Source: Acinetobacter marinus (GTDB taxonomy: Bacteria > Pseudomonadota > Gammaproteobacteria > Pseudomonadales > Moraxellaceae). Taken from it: a stretch of DNA of 64,000 nt. The notes under the pieces were generated by a model. It made no database searches, was not told the origin of the DNA, and saw nothing but the letters and a program-made list of their open reading frames with translations. How positions within the stretch are numbered: the first letter of the stretch is position 1; each line of letters starts with the position of its first letter. Shown piece by piece: positions 53,019 through 60,769 of this stretch. A program made the position numbers and the translations under genes. The DNA lies in contig NZ_FMYK01000009.1 in the NCBI RefSeq assembly GCF_900096915.1, positions 1-64,000 of the forward strand, given 5' to 3'.

Positions 53019-53143
53019 ACTTCAGCATAGATACTCGGGTTAGAGTTTGGGTTAGATGAACGGATTGAAATTTATACATTGGCATCACTGACAACAGCTC
53101 TGTGTCAAATCAGCTCAGCGTAAAAATTGAGCATTGCCTGATT

Positions 53144-53161
53144 TTGTCATGATTCAGTCAT
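53144..53161 (+). promoter_or_regulatory. Predicted Pho box (PhoB site) of the alkaline phosphatase gene
   Basis: TTGTCAT-GATT-CAGTCAT matches the CTGTCAT-N4-CTGTCAT consensus at 12 of 14 specified bases. A TAAATT-like -10 follows at 53167, and the gene starts 57 bases after the box. Binding by PhoB is inferred. Confidence 0.65.
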
Positions 53162-53217
53162 CTCGCTAAATTAAGTTGAGCGCAGTTGATTGTCTAGCAA
53201 ATATTGAGGTGACACTG

Positions 53218-54696
53218 ATGCAAACTCCCGCAAAAAAAATTCTTCCGATAATGACTACAAAAAAACTCACGACGATGATCATGACAGCCATGTTGGTCAG
53301 CCTAAGCGCATGTAGCCATCAGCCTGTAAGTACATCCGCATCGCTACAAAGTACATTGATCACACCCCAAGCCAAAGGACAACCTGATGCCTTTGGTGGG
53401 GCACGCCGTTTGAATCAAGAGCACAGTGCCATCTTGAAGGCATCAATCGATGATGCACATGCCAAAAATGTGATTTTGTTCATTGGTGATGGCACCAGCG
53501 ACTCTGAAATTACCATCGCACGCAATTATTTGGTCGGCGCATCAGGTTATCTCAAAGGCATCGATGTATTGCCTTTTACAGGTAGCTATACCACCTATTC
53601 GATCGATCGTGATGGCAAGGTCAATTATGTGACTGATTCTGCCGCATCAGCCTCAGCATGGGCGACAGGCACCAAAGCCTATAATGGCGCATTGGGGCTT
53701 GATCGACATGGCAAGGTGCACCAGTCTTTACTCGAGCTGGCGAAAGCCAATGGTTTGGCAACGGGCAATGTCACTACCACTGAAATCCAAGATGCAACCC
53801 CCGCATCATTGTATGCGCATATTTCTGCACGCAAATGCTATACCCCTGCCAAAACAGCAGAGCTGTGTCCAACGGAGACTGTACAAAATGGCGGTCTTGG
53901 CTCGATTACAGAACAATTACTCAAAAATCATGCGGATATTACCTTAGGTGGTGGTGCGCAGTACTTTGCAGCAACTGCCACAGCAGGGCAATATCAAGGA
54001 CAAACCTTATTGCAACAAGCCAAGGCAAGGGGTTTTCGCATGGTCAATAATTTAAATCAATTACAAGCGATTGATGCGGTCAGCCAGCAACAGCCTGTGA
54101 TCGGTGTATTTGCGCAGGGAAATTTACCTGTGATTTGGTCAGGACCAAAATCGACTTTGGGCGGTAATCAGAAACCTGCGGTATCTTGTCAGGAGAATCC
54201 TGAATTTGTTGCAGGCACGCCATTACTCAAAGAGATGACGGCAAAGGCATTGTCATTATTGTCCAGCCACCCAAAGGGCTTCTTCTTGCAAGTAGAAAGT
54301 GGCTCGATTGATAAACAAAATCATAAAGCCAATGCCTGTGGTCAGATTGGTGAAACCAAACAACTGGATGAAGCCATTCAAGTTGGACTGGAGTTTGCAA
54401 AACAGCATGGCGATACCTTGATCATTGTCACAGGCGATCATGCACACACCAGTCAGATCATTCCGATCAAAGCCAATAGTCCTGGCTTAACCGTTGCCCT
54501 GAAAACGCCAATTGATCAATCAGTCATGGCAGTGAACTATGCCACGGAAACTGGAGATAGCCAAGCGCATACAGGCGTGCAAGTGCGTACTGCAGCGATT
54601 GGGCCTCGCGCGGCGAATATTAACGGTTTACTTGATCAGACTGATATCTTTTTCATCATTCGGGATGCGCTCAATCTCGAATCGATTCAAAAGTAA
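53218..54696 (+). CDS. phoA: Lipoprotein alkaline phosphatase (PhoA family)
   Basis: This 492-residue PhoA-family enzyme releases phosphate from organic monoesters. Metal and nucleophile motifs are VILFIGDGTSDSEI, VTDSAASASAWATG (catalytic serine in DSAAS) and IVTGDHAHTSQII, with the closing HTGVQVRTAAIGPRAANING. The signal peptide with lipobox LSAC (Cys about 32) makes it an outer-envelope lipoprotein, unlike soluble E. coli PhoA. ATG 53218 follows GAGGTG by seven bases; a TTG at 53176 lies upstream without support. A Pho box precedes it, so phosphate starvation control is likely. Confidence 0.88.
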   Translation: MQTPAKKILPIMTTKKLTTMIMTAMLVSLSACSHQPVSTSASLQSTLITPQAKGQPDAFGGARRLNQEHSAILKASIDDAHAKNVILFIGDGTSDSEITIARNYLVGASGYLKGIDVLPFTGSYTTYSIDRDGKVNYVTDSAASASAWATGTKAYNGALGLDRHGKVHQSLLELAKANGLATGNVTTTEIQDATPASLYAHISARKCYTPAKTAELCPTETVQNGGLGSITEQLLKNHADITLGGGAQYFAATATAGQYQGQTLLQQAKARGFRMVNNLNQLQAIDAVSQQQPVIGVFAQGNLPVIWSGPKSTLGGNQKPAVSCQENPEFVAGTPLLKEMTAKALSLLSSHPKGFFLQVESGSIDKQNHKANACGQIGETKQLDEAIQVGLEFAKQHGDTLIIVTGDHAHTSQIIPIKANSPGLTVALKTPIDQSVMAVNYATETGDSQAHTGVQVRTAAIGPRAANINGLLDQTDIFFIIRDALNLESIQK

Positions 54697-54727
54697 AAAA
54701 GTTGAGGAATGATCTAGGCACAGGTGT

Positions 54728-54763
54728 AAAAATGCCTTGCACAAATGATGTAGCAAGGCATTG
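54728..54763 (-). terminator. Terminator of ribB
   Basis: On the minus strand CAATGCCTTGC pairs with GCAAGGCATT and is followed by TTTTT. It lies about 40 bases past the ribB stop. Confidence 0.75.
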
Positions 54764-54799
54764 AACATTATAAATTTTAAAAAGTTGTAGAGCTTGGGA

Positions 54800-55459
54800 T
54801 TAACACTGATTTTGCTGACGATATGCCACGATGTCTTCGATAGTCAGTACGGTTAGCTGATGTGTTTCTGCATAGGCTAAGACCTGAATGCCTTTTGCCA
54901 TCGAGCCATCGGCATTGGTCAGCTCAACCAGCACACCAGCAGGTGTCAGCCCCGACAAACGTGCCAAATCCACACTGGCTTCGGTATGCCCTCGGCGGGT
55001 AAGTACACCACCATCACGCGCACGCAAGGGGAAAACATGCCCAGGTCGATTCAGATCATCAGCAACTGCACCTTGGCGCACGGCGGTGTGTATCGTCGTC
55101 ACACGATCGGCAGCAGAGACGCCTGTGGTCACACCATGTTTGGCTTCAATGGTGATGGTAAATGCAGTTTGATAGGCACTCGAGTTATTCGTCACCATTG
55201 GTGTTAGCTCAAGATGGTCAGCTAACTGCTCGGTCAGGCATAAGCAGACAATGCCTGAACCATCTCGAATCATTTGTGCCATTGTCGCCGTGGTTAAAGT
55301 CTCAGCAGCGACAATCAAATCGGCTTCATTTTCACGATCAAAATCATCCATGACAAGGATGGGCTTGCCTGCTTGTAAATCAAGCAACGCTTGCTGGATA
55401 CGTTGTGCGGATGGTGGGAGGGCAGAGACGAATAACTCTGCAGCAAATAAAGTAGACAT
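54800..55459 (-). CDS. ribB: 3,4-Dihydroxy-2-butanone 4-phosphate synthase RibB
   Basis: RibB converts ribulose 5-phosphate to dihydroxybutanone phosphate for riboflavin. The 219-residue protein carries the metal-binding and active-site motifs VMDDFDRENEADLI, DGSGIVCLCLT, GVTTGVSAADRVTTI, GHVFPLRARDGGVLTRRGHTE and TPAGVLVEL. The GTP cyclohydrolase II domain of RibBA is absent. ATG 55459 is preferred to 55477 because GAGAG lies about nine bases upstream. An FMN riboswitch precedes it on the same strand. Confidence 0.95.
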   Translation of the reverse strand: MSTLFAAELFVSALPPSAQRIQQALLDLQAGKPILVMDDFDRENEADLIVAAETLTTATMAQMIRDGSGIVCLCLTEQLADHLELTPMVTNNSSAYQTAFTITIEAKHGVTTGVSAADRVTTIHTAVRQGAVADDLNRPGHVFPLRARDGGVLTRRGHTEASVDLARLSGLTPAGVLVELTNADGSMAKGIQVLAYAETHQLTVLTIEDIVAYRQQNQC

Positions 55460-55556
55460 ATGAAACGCTCTCGTCATTTAAAAAATACGCAGAAACATTT
55501 CAGGACATAGAAAAATAGGCTAATACTGCGATCTGGACAGATCACAGTGATATGGT

Positions 55557-55687
55557 CTTCTTTCATCCGGACTATACCGTCGGCTTTGGATTTACACCAA
55601 ATCTGCTTCATGAATATCATGTCGCTCGTGGGCTTTTGCAATTGCAATTTACCACCGGTGAGGAATTACACCTCGCCCTGAAGATGG
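55557..55687 (-). promoter_or_regulatory. FMN riboswitch (RFN element) controlling ribB
   Basis: Read on the minus strand, CTTCAGGGCGAGGTGTAATTC, the P2-P6 hairpin sequences, GCCCACGAGCG, GCAGATTTGGTGTAAATCC and GCCGACGGTATAGTCCGGATG occur in the fixed order of the RFN element and close with the AGAAG pairing partner. The aptamer is about 130 nt, ending about 80 bases before the ribB start. Binding of FMN would reduce ribB expression. Confidence 0.95.
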
Positions 55688-55742
55688 CACTATTCTAATG
55701 ACATTATGTGAATGAAAGCAAGGAGAAGCACAATTAATATCA

Positions 55743-55777
55743 GCAATAAAAAAGCATCCCGTCGGATGCTTCTTTAG
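55743..55777 (-). terminator. Terminator of panD
   Basis: On the minus strand AAGCATCCGAC pairs with GGGATGCTT and continues in TTTTTT. It lies just past the panD stop. Confidence 0.8.
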
Positions 55778-55799
55778 AAATTTAGTTGTAAATCTGAGT

Positions 55800-56180
55800 C
55801 TAAGCAACTTGTACAGGAATGCAGTTGGCAGTGTGGCTGACGGTATTGTCTGGGTTGGCATAGACTAAGCGAGGTTGATGTCGATTGGCTTCGGCTTCAT
55901 CAAAGTTGCCAAAGGTCGCAATAATAATAATATCGCCGACATCTGCCTGATGCGCTGCGCCACCATTGACAGAGATAATGCCAGAATTGTCTTCGCCACG
56001 GATTGCATAAGTTGCAAAACGTTTGCCATTGGTGACATTCCAAACGTGAATTTCTTCGTATTCACGGATGCCAGCCAAATCCATCAATGCGCCATCAATT
56101 GCGCAAGATCCCTCATAATGCAGCTCGGCTTGAGTGACGATTGCACGGTGGATTTTGCATTTTAATAAGCGGGATTGCAT
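55800..56180 (-). CDS. panD: Aspartate 1-decarboxylase proenzyme PanD
   Basis: PanD makes beta-alanine for pantothenate and CoA. The 126-residue proenzyme self-cleaves at Gly24-Ser25 in HYEGSCAIDG to form a pyruvoyl group. MQSRLLKCKIHRAIVTQAEL, HVWNVTNGKRFATYAI and NGGAAHQADVGDIIIIA are standard. ATG 56180 has GAGGAG eight bases upstream; an ATG at 56198 lacks it. Activation by a PanZ-type factor is possible: a PanZ-like GNAT is encoded at 31884. Confidence 0.95.
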   Translation of the reverse strand: MQSRLLKCKIHRAIVTQAELHYEGSCAIDGALMDLAGIREYEEIHVWNVTNGKRFATYAIRGEDNSGIISVNGGAAHQADVGDIIIIATFGNFDEAEANRHQPRLVYANPDNTVSHTANCIPVQVA

Positions 56181-56299
56181 GGGAGTGCTCCTCAACAAGA
56201 TGTCATGATCAGAACAATCATGAGCTCATATTCTTTAAGTTGTGCATTTTGCAATTTTTACAAGGAGAATACAAGCCGATTTCACATTTTGATTAAATA

Positions 56300-56893
56300 T
56301 TAAGCAGGTTTAAAGGCGTTTATTGCATTCATGGCTGGCTGTACTTGCCCTTGAATCAGTGCTTTAGACTGTGCCAAAGCATGATCAATCGCTTGATCCA
56401 TCAGTTGTTGTTCTGAACTCGGTGCTTTACTCAGCACATGACCAGAAACACGTTCTTTACTGCCGGGGTGTCCAATACCAATACGCAAACGTAGGAAATC
56501 TGCGCCAATGTGCGGGACAATATCTTTTAAGCCATTATGACCACCATGACCGCCACCATTTTTAAGGCGAATCACCCCTGGATTCATATCCAGTTCGTCA
56601 TGTGCAATCAAAATTTGCTGAGTCGCTATCTGATAAAACTTGGCAAAGGGAACCACACTTTGACCAGATCGATTCATATAGGTGAGGGGAAGGAGTAAAC
56701 GAACGTCATGTCCTTCGATAGTGCCACGTCCAGAGATGGCGTGGTATTTGCTGTCATTTTTCAGTGGGATGTTGTAGCGCTCAGCGAGACGTTCCACATA
56801 CCAAAAACCAGCATTGTGTCGGGTTTGGGCATATTCCGAACCGGGATTGCCCAAACCGACAATGAGCGATAGCGAGGTTTCACGATCACTCAT
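56300..56893 (-). CDS. pth: Peptidyl-tRNA hydrolase
   Basis: Pth recycles peptidyl-tRNA that drops from ribosomes. The 197-residue protein has LIVGLGNPGSEYAQTRHNAGFW with the catalytic histidine (about residue 25), PLTYMNRSG, LIAHDELDMNPGVIRLK and GGGHGGHNGLKDI. The start at ATG 56893 is chosen by homology; the frame is open to 56995 through the end of rplY, but those residues are not family-like. It is last of the prs-rplY-pth series, seven bases after rplY. Confidence 0.94.
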   Translation of the reverse strand: MSDRETSLSLIVGLGNPGSEYAQTRHNAGFWYVERLAERYNIPLKNDSKYHAISGRGTIEGHDVRLLLPLTYMNRSGQSVVPFAKFYQIATQQILIAHDELDMNPGVIRLKNGGGHGGHNGLKDIVPHIGADFLRLRIGIGHPGSKERVSGHVLSKAPSSEQQLMDQAIDHALAQSKALIQGQVQPAMNAINAFKPA

Positions 56894-56900
56894 CAGGCGA

Positions 56901-57590
56901 TTACTCGTCTTTTTTCGCTTCAGCGTCGTCAGCAGCTTGTTCAGCTTCTTCTGATTGCTCTTCAGCAACTTCAGCCTCAGCTGCTTCAGCTTCAACGTCT
57001 TCTGCTGTTACACGAACTTCAGTGATTGACGCAACAGCTTGGTCATGACCTTCGCCTTGCTCAAGCGCAGGAATAGTCACGCCTTCTGGAAGTTTGAGAT
57101 CTGACAAGTGAACCACGTCACCGATAGCCAATTCTTGAACGTCAACAGTGATTGACTCAGGAAGGTTACGCGGTAAAGTTTTTACTTCAACTTCGTTCAA
57201 GTTCACCATCAACATACCGCCAGCTTTAACGCCTACAGCAGTTTCTTGGTTTTCGAAGTGTAAAGGTACATTTACAGTTAACGCTTCGCCCGCTTTCACA
57301 CGTAGGAAGTCTGCATGCATCGGGGTGTTTTTCGCAGGATGACGTTGCATCGCTTTGATAATCACTTGCTCATCTTTACCATCAACTTTGATGGTTACGA
57401 TAGAAGAGAAGAATGCTTCGCTTTCAATCGCTTTAACCACTTCACGAAGTGCCAAAGTAATTGACACAGGCTCTTTGCCAGCACCGTAGATGATTGCAGG
57501 AACTTTTTCTTCACGACGAAGGCGGCGGCTCGCACCTTTCCCTTCATGTGCAGTGTCACGTGCGTTTGCATTTAATACAAAATTGCTCAT
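56901..57590 (-). CDS. rplY: 50S ribosomal protein L25 (CTC form)
   Basis: This 229-residue L25/general-stress CTC protein binds 5S rRNA. It has an N-terminal L25 domain (ARDTAHEGKGASRRLRREEKVPAIIYG) and a C-terminal TL5 beta domain (VNLNEVEVKTLPRNLPESITVDV). A very acidic Ala/Glu tail (about residues 197-229) closes it. ATG 57590 follows AGGA by seven bases. The gene sits in the conserved prs-rplY-pth cluster. Confidence 0.95.
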   Translation of the reverse strand: MSNFVLNANARDTAHEGKGASRRLRREEKVPAIIYGAGKEPVSITLALREVVKAIESEAFFSSIVTIKVDGKDEQVIIKAMQRHPAKNTPMHADFLRVKAGEALTVNVPLHFENQETAVGVKAGGMLMVNLNEVEVKTLPRNLPESITVDVQELAIGDVVHLSDLKLPEGVTIPALEQGEGHDQAVASITEVRVTAEDVEAEAAEAEVAEEQSEEAEQAADDAEAKKDE

Positions 57591-57642
57591 TGAGATATCC
57601 TCAAAAAGTGAAAGACATGTTGAATTTGCGACCAATTCAACG

Positions 57643-57681
57643 ATAAAAAACCCGATGAATCGAAACTCATCGGGCTCGAAA
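57643..57681 (-). terminator. Terminator after prs
   Basis: On the minus strand AGCCCGATGAGT pairs with ATTCATCGGGTT and is followed by TTTTTT. Read-through would be needed for prs-rplY co-expression. Confidence 0.8.
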
Positions 57682-57689
57682 GCGCAGTA

Positions 57690-58643
57690 TTATATATAAC
57701 TATCGAACATTGCGCTAATAGATTCTTCATTATTGATGCGTCGAATGGTTTCAGCCACCATTGAAGACACCGAAACTTGACGAATATTTGGCAGTGCTAG
57801 AATCTCTGGTGATAATGGAATAGTATCGGTGACAACCAATTCATCGATCACAGAATTTTTCAGATTATCCAGTGCCTTACCTGATAAAACAGGATGCGTT
57901 GCATAAGCCACAACACGGCGTGCGCCAAACTGTTTCAGTGCATCAGCAGCTTTGCACAATGTACCCGCCGTATCGACCATATCATCTACGATAACACAGT
58001 CACGGTCTTTGACATCACCAATCAAGTGCATCACTTGTGATTCATTGGCTTTTTGACGGCGTTTGTCAATGATCGCCAGATCAATATCACCCATTTGCTT
58101 GGCGACCGCACGTGCACGCACCACACCACCCACGTCAGGTGATACCACCATCAGATTGTGATATTGCTGTTGACGTAGGTCAGCAAGTAAAGCAGGCGTA
58201 CCATAGATGTTATCGACAGGAATATCGAAGAAGCCTTGAATCTGATCGGCATGCAAGTCGATCATCACCACACGGTCAATACCGACGGTGGTGAGCATAT
58301 CTGCGACGACCTTCGCCGTGATCGGCACACGAGCAGAACGTGGACGACGGTCTTGGCGTGCATAACCGAAATAAGGAATCACAGCGGTGATACGACCAGC
58401 ACTTGAGCGACGCAATGCATCTGCCATCACCAAGATTTCCATCAGGTTATCATTGGTTGGGGCACAGGTAGGCTGAACGATAAAGACATCTTTACCACGG
58501 ACATTTTCCGTGATTTCGACTGAGATTTCCCCATCAGAAAAGTTGCTGACTGAAGCAGAGCCTAGCGGAATATGGAGATGGCTAACAACTTTATGGGCGA
58601 ATTGTGGATGCGCATTTCCACTAAAAACGACAAGATTGGGCAT
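57690..58643 (-). CDS. prs: Ribose-phosphate pyrophosphokinase
   Basis: Prs makes PRPP from ribose 5-phosphate and ATP, feeding nucleotides, histidine, tryptophan and NAD. The 317-residue length is standard. FSDGEISVEITENVRGKDVF, FGYARQDRRPRSARVPITAK, the PRPP-binding DCVIVDDMVDTAGTLCKAADAL, and VVSPDVGGVVRARAVAKQ are present. It lies between rplY and the tRNA-Gln cluster; ispE, lolB and hemA follow upstream as in Pseudomonas. Confidence 0.97.
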   Translation of the reverse strand: MPNLVVFSGNAHPQFAHKVVSHLHIPLGSASVSNFSDGEISVEITENVRGKDVFIVQPTCAPTNDNLMEILVMADALRRSSAGRITAVIPYFGYARQDRRPRSARVPITAKVVADMLTTVGIDRVVMIDLHADQIQGFFDIPVDNIYGTPALLADLRQQQYHNLMVVSPDVGGVVRARAVAKQMGDIDLAIIDKRRQKANESQVMHLIGDVKDRDCVIVDDMVDTAGTLCKAADALKQFGARRVVAYATHPVLSGKALDNLKNSVIDELVVTDTIPLSPEILALPNIRQVSVSSMVAETIRRINNEESISAMFDSYI

Positions 58644-58686
58644 GTAGCACCCTTAATGTGTTTGGCTGGATAAGGAATATAAATAA

Positions 58687-58761
58687 TGGCAGGGGCGGCT
58701 GGATTCGAACCAACGGATGGCGAGATCAAAACCCGCTGCCTTACCACTTGGCGACGCCCCT
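58687..58761 (-). tRNA. tRNA-Gln (TTG), copy 1
   Basis: This 75-nt tRNA with encoded CCA folds normally: acceptor AGGGGCG/CGCCCCT, D-arm GCCAAGTGGTAAGGC, anticodon loop TTTTGAT giving TTG, T-arm GGTTCGAATCC. All three copies in this cluster are identical. Confidence 0.96.
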
Positions 58762-58884
58762 AATGCGTGTGCACTTTATAGCGAAATCATCAATTTGTCA
58801 ATTCCAGATTCGCAGTGCTTATCGGCTTATGCGTTGTATCGATCACTTGAAAATACTGAATGATTTTGCAAGGATCAAAAGAAA

Positions 58885-58959
58885 TGGCAGGGGCGGCTGG
58901 ATTCGAACCAACGGATGGCGAGATCAAAACCCGCTGCCTTACCACTTGGCGACGCCCCT
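58885..58959 (-). tRNA. tRNA-Gln (TTG), copy 2
   Basis: The 75 bases are identical to copy 1, with the same anticodon loop TTTTGAT and encoded CCA. About 123 bases separate it from copy 1 on the chromosome. Confidence 0.96.
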
Positions 58960-59007
58960 AACACATAAGTTATCAATCAGAATCATGTGTCTGAATAATC
59001 GAGAAAA

Positions 59008-59082
59008 TGGCAGGGGCGGCTGGATTCGAACCAACGGATGGCGAGATCAAAACCCGCTGCCTTACCACTTGGCGACGCCCCT
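59008..59082 (-). tRNA. tRNA-Gln (TTG), copy 3
   Basis: Identical to copies 1 and 2. It is the first in transcription order, 12 bases from the ispE stop, so it may be transcribed from the ispE side; the three copies are likely one processed transcript. Confidence 0.96.
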
Positions 59083-59093
59083 AATTCTTTCGA

Positions 59094-59990
59094 TCAGTCA
59101 GAATCTCTTGAATCACGTTGAATATAATCAAATACAGGTGAATGATTGATTCCATGTGCAATATATGCCTGATAAGGGGCATGTCTTGCAATGTCTTTTG
59201 CATCAATCTGCTCTGTACTGACATCATCAGCGAGCTCAAGAAAAACACAAGCACCTGTTCCTGTTAACCGTGCTTGACCGTATTGATTTAAATACTGAAA
59301 AGCCGTTTCAACTTCTGGGTATAGCGATCGAGCCAATGACTCGAAGTTATTCCCGAACAGTGATGTATTCTGTTGATAGGCGGCAAATTTAGAGGGCTTT
59401 GTATTTCTTGTCAATGTTTTTTCAGAAAATAGCGCTTGAGTGCTGATAAAACAGTCAGGTTTAATGATCACATACTGTTTGCACGGCAATGTGTCGAGCG
59501 GTGTAATGATTTCACCGATGCCTTCTGCCCACGCATTTTTTCCGACGATAAAAATCGGCACATCTGCACCGAGCGATGTACCAAGCTCGATCAGTTGATT
59601 TTCAGTCAATTGACATTGCCATAATTCATTTAAAATTAATAAGGTAGTTGCTGCATTGGATGAGCCACCGCCAAGTCCCGCACCCATCGGAATACGTTTA
59701 TCCAAACGGATTTCACAGCCTGCATTTTGTAGCTGAGCAAAGGGTTTAATCGCTTGAGCGGCACGATAGATCAGATTTTTTTCTATTGCCACATCGACCG
59801 CATTGCCATCACTGAGCGTAATCGCATCACTTTGATTGACTTGAAAATAAAGATCATCATGTAAATCAATGAGTTGAAAAATAGTTTGCAACTCATGATA
59901 GCCATTCTCACGTTGCCCAGTGATATGTAAAAACAGATTCAACTTGGCAGGTGAGGGTACGCAGAGGGTCGGGTTGGCTGTGTTCAACAT
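59094..59990 (-). CDS. ispE: 4-Diphosphocytidyl-2-C-methyl-D-erythritol kinase
   Basis: IspE phosphorylates CDP-methylerythritol in the MEP isoprenoid pathway. The GHMP kinase shows VPSPAKLNLFLHITGQRENGYHEL near the N-terminus, the ATP loop IPMGAGLGGGSSNAAT, and GARLTGTGACVF-type closing (ARLTGTGACVFLEL). ATG 59990 is preferred because it puts the PSPAKLNLF motif about 12 residues from the start, as in the family; the frame is open to a TTG at 60053 that directly abuts lolB. No good ribosome site distinguishes them. Confidence 0.92.
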   Translation of the reverse strand: MLNTANPTLCVPSPAKLNLFLHITGQRENGYHELQTIFQLIDLHDDLYFQVNQSDAITLSDGNAVDVAIEKNLIYRAAQAIKPFAQLQNAGCEIRLDKRIPMGAGLGGGSSNAATTLLILNELWQCQLTENQLIELGTSLGADVPIFIVGKNAWAEGIGEIITPLDTLPCKQYVIIKPDCFISTQALFSEKTLTRNTKPSKFAAYQQNTSLFGNNFESLARSLYPEVETAFQYLNQYGQARLTGTGACVFLELADDVSTEQIDAKDIARHAPYQAYIAHGINHSPVFDYIQRDSRDSD

Positions 59991-60054
59991 GGAATGGTTT
60001 ATATTGGTGCTGTTCACGTTCGGATTGTTCACGTGTTGTATGCTCACATTCAAT

Positions 60055-60630
60055 TTATTCGCGACTTTGAATGGTTAATGTGACACGATTTTGTTTGGTA
60101 TCATCAATCAAATTCAGTTTGTTTGGATATTTTGTAGCCTCATTTTCATAGTTGAGCGTGGCAGACCATCCGCCTTCTTGAATGGCGATGTTGCGACCTT
60201 GAGCATCTTTTTCGGTTTTGGCTGATGCGGTCACCGCTTGACCATTGACCCAAGAAATCAAGTGGGTAATCGGCGCTTGCCAACCTGTGGCTTTAAATAG
60301 TAATTCCTCAGGTGTTTGGGCTTTGAGGGTGCCTGTTTTACTGCTGGTCAGTGTCACATCCCCTGATTTTCCACGAATCGACGTCTGTCCAATACCAAGT
60401 GCGCCTGTTAAGTCGATTGCGAATTGTTCACCGACTTGCGTCCAACCATAAAATGCCGAGCCATTTTGCTTGGGTGTGCGAACCCCGATTTTGCCTGTGA
60501 TTTTAAATTGCTGTGCAGCAGGTACTTGACTATTGCCTGTGATATTTGGTGCGGTTTTGATACTTTGGCAACCGATCAATCCAGTGAGGCTTAAGGAGAG
60601 AAGTAGTGTGCTAAGGTGTTTATTCATCAT
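60055..60630 (-). CDS. lolB: Outer-membrane lipoprotein LolB
   Basis: LolB receives lipoproteins from LolA and inserts them in the outer membrane. The 191-residue precursor has a signal peptide with lipobox LIGC (Cys about 22) and mature motifs FKITGKIGVRTPKQNGSAFY, LTGALGIGQTSIRGKSGDVTL and TPEELLFKATGWQAPITHLISWV. Two ATGs (60630 and 60627) follow GAGCGA; I use the first. The TPR gene, lolB and ispE form a conserved minus-strand series next to divergent hemA. Confidence 0.92.
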   Translation of the reverse strand: MMNKHLSTLLLSLSLTGLIGCQSIKTAPNITGNSQVPAAQQFKITGKIGVRTPKQNGSAFYGWTQVGEQFAIDLTGALGIGQTSIRGKSGDVTLTSSKTGTLKAQTPEELLFKATGWQAPITHLISWVNGQAVTASAKTEKDAQGRNIAIQEGGWSATLNYENEATKYPNKLNLIDDTKQNRVTLTIQSRE

Positions 60631-60769
60631 GGAAAATCGCTCATGTCGTTCAATGTGGTTGCAGTAAAGTGTTTTGATCATGACTTCTGGTTGCCAATTC
60701 AAAAGCATAAATTGATGATCTTTAATTCTGAGTGGTAAATTCAGGATGGTGGATGTGCTGTGCTCGCAT

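Noticed and set aside
58658..59149. Plus-strand ORF of 163 codons with three copies of NGRGGWIRTNGWRDQ
   Set aside because: It is the antisense of three identical tRNA-Gln genes; the repeat protein is an artefact of repeated tRNA sequence.
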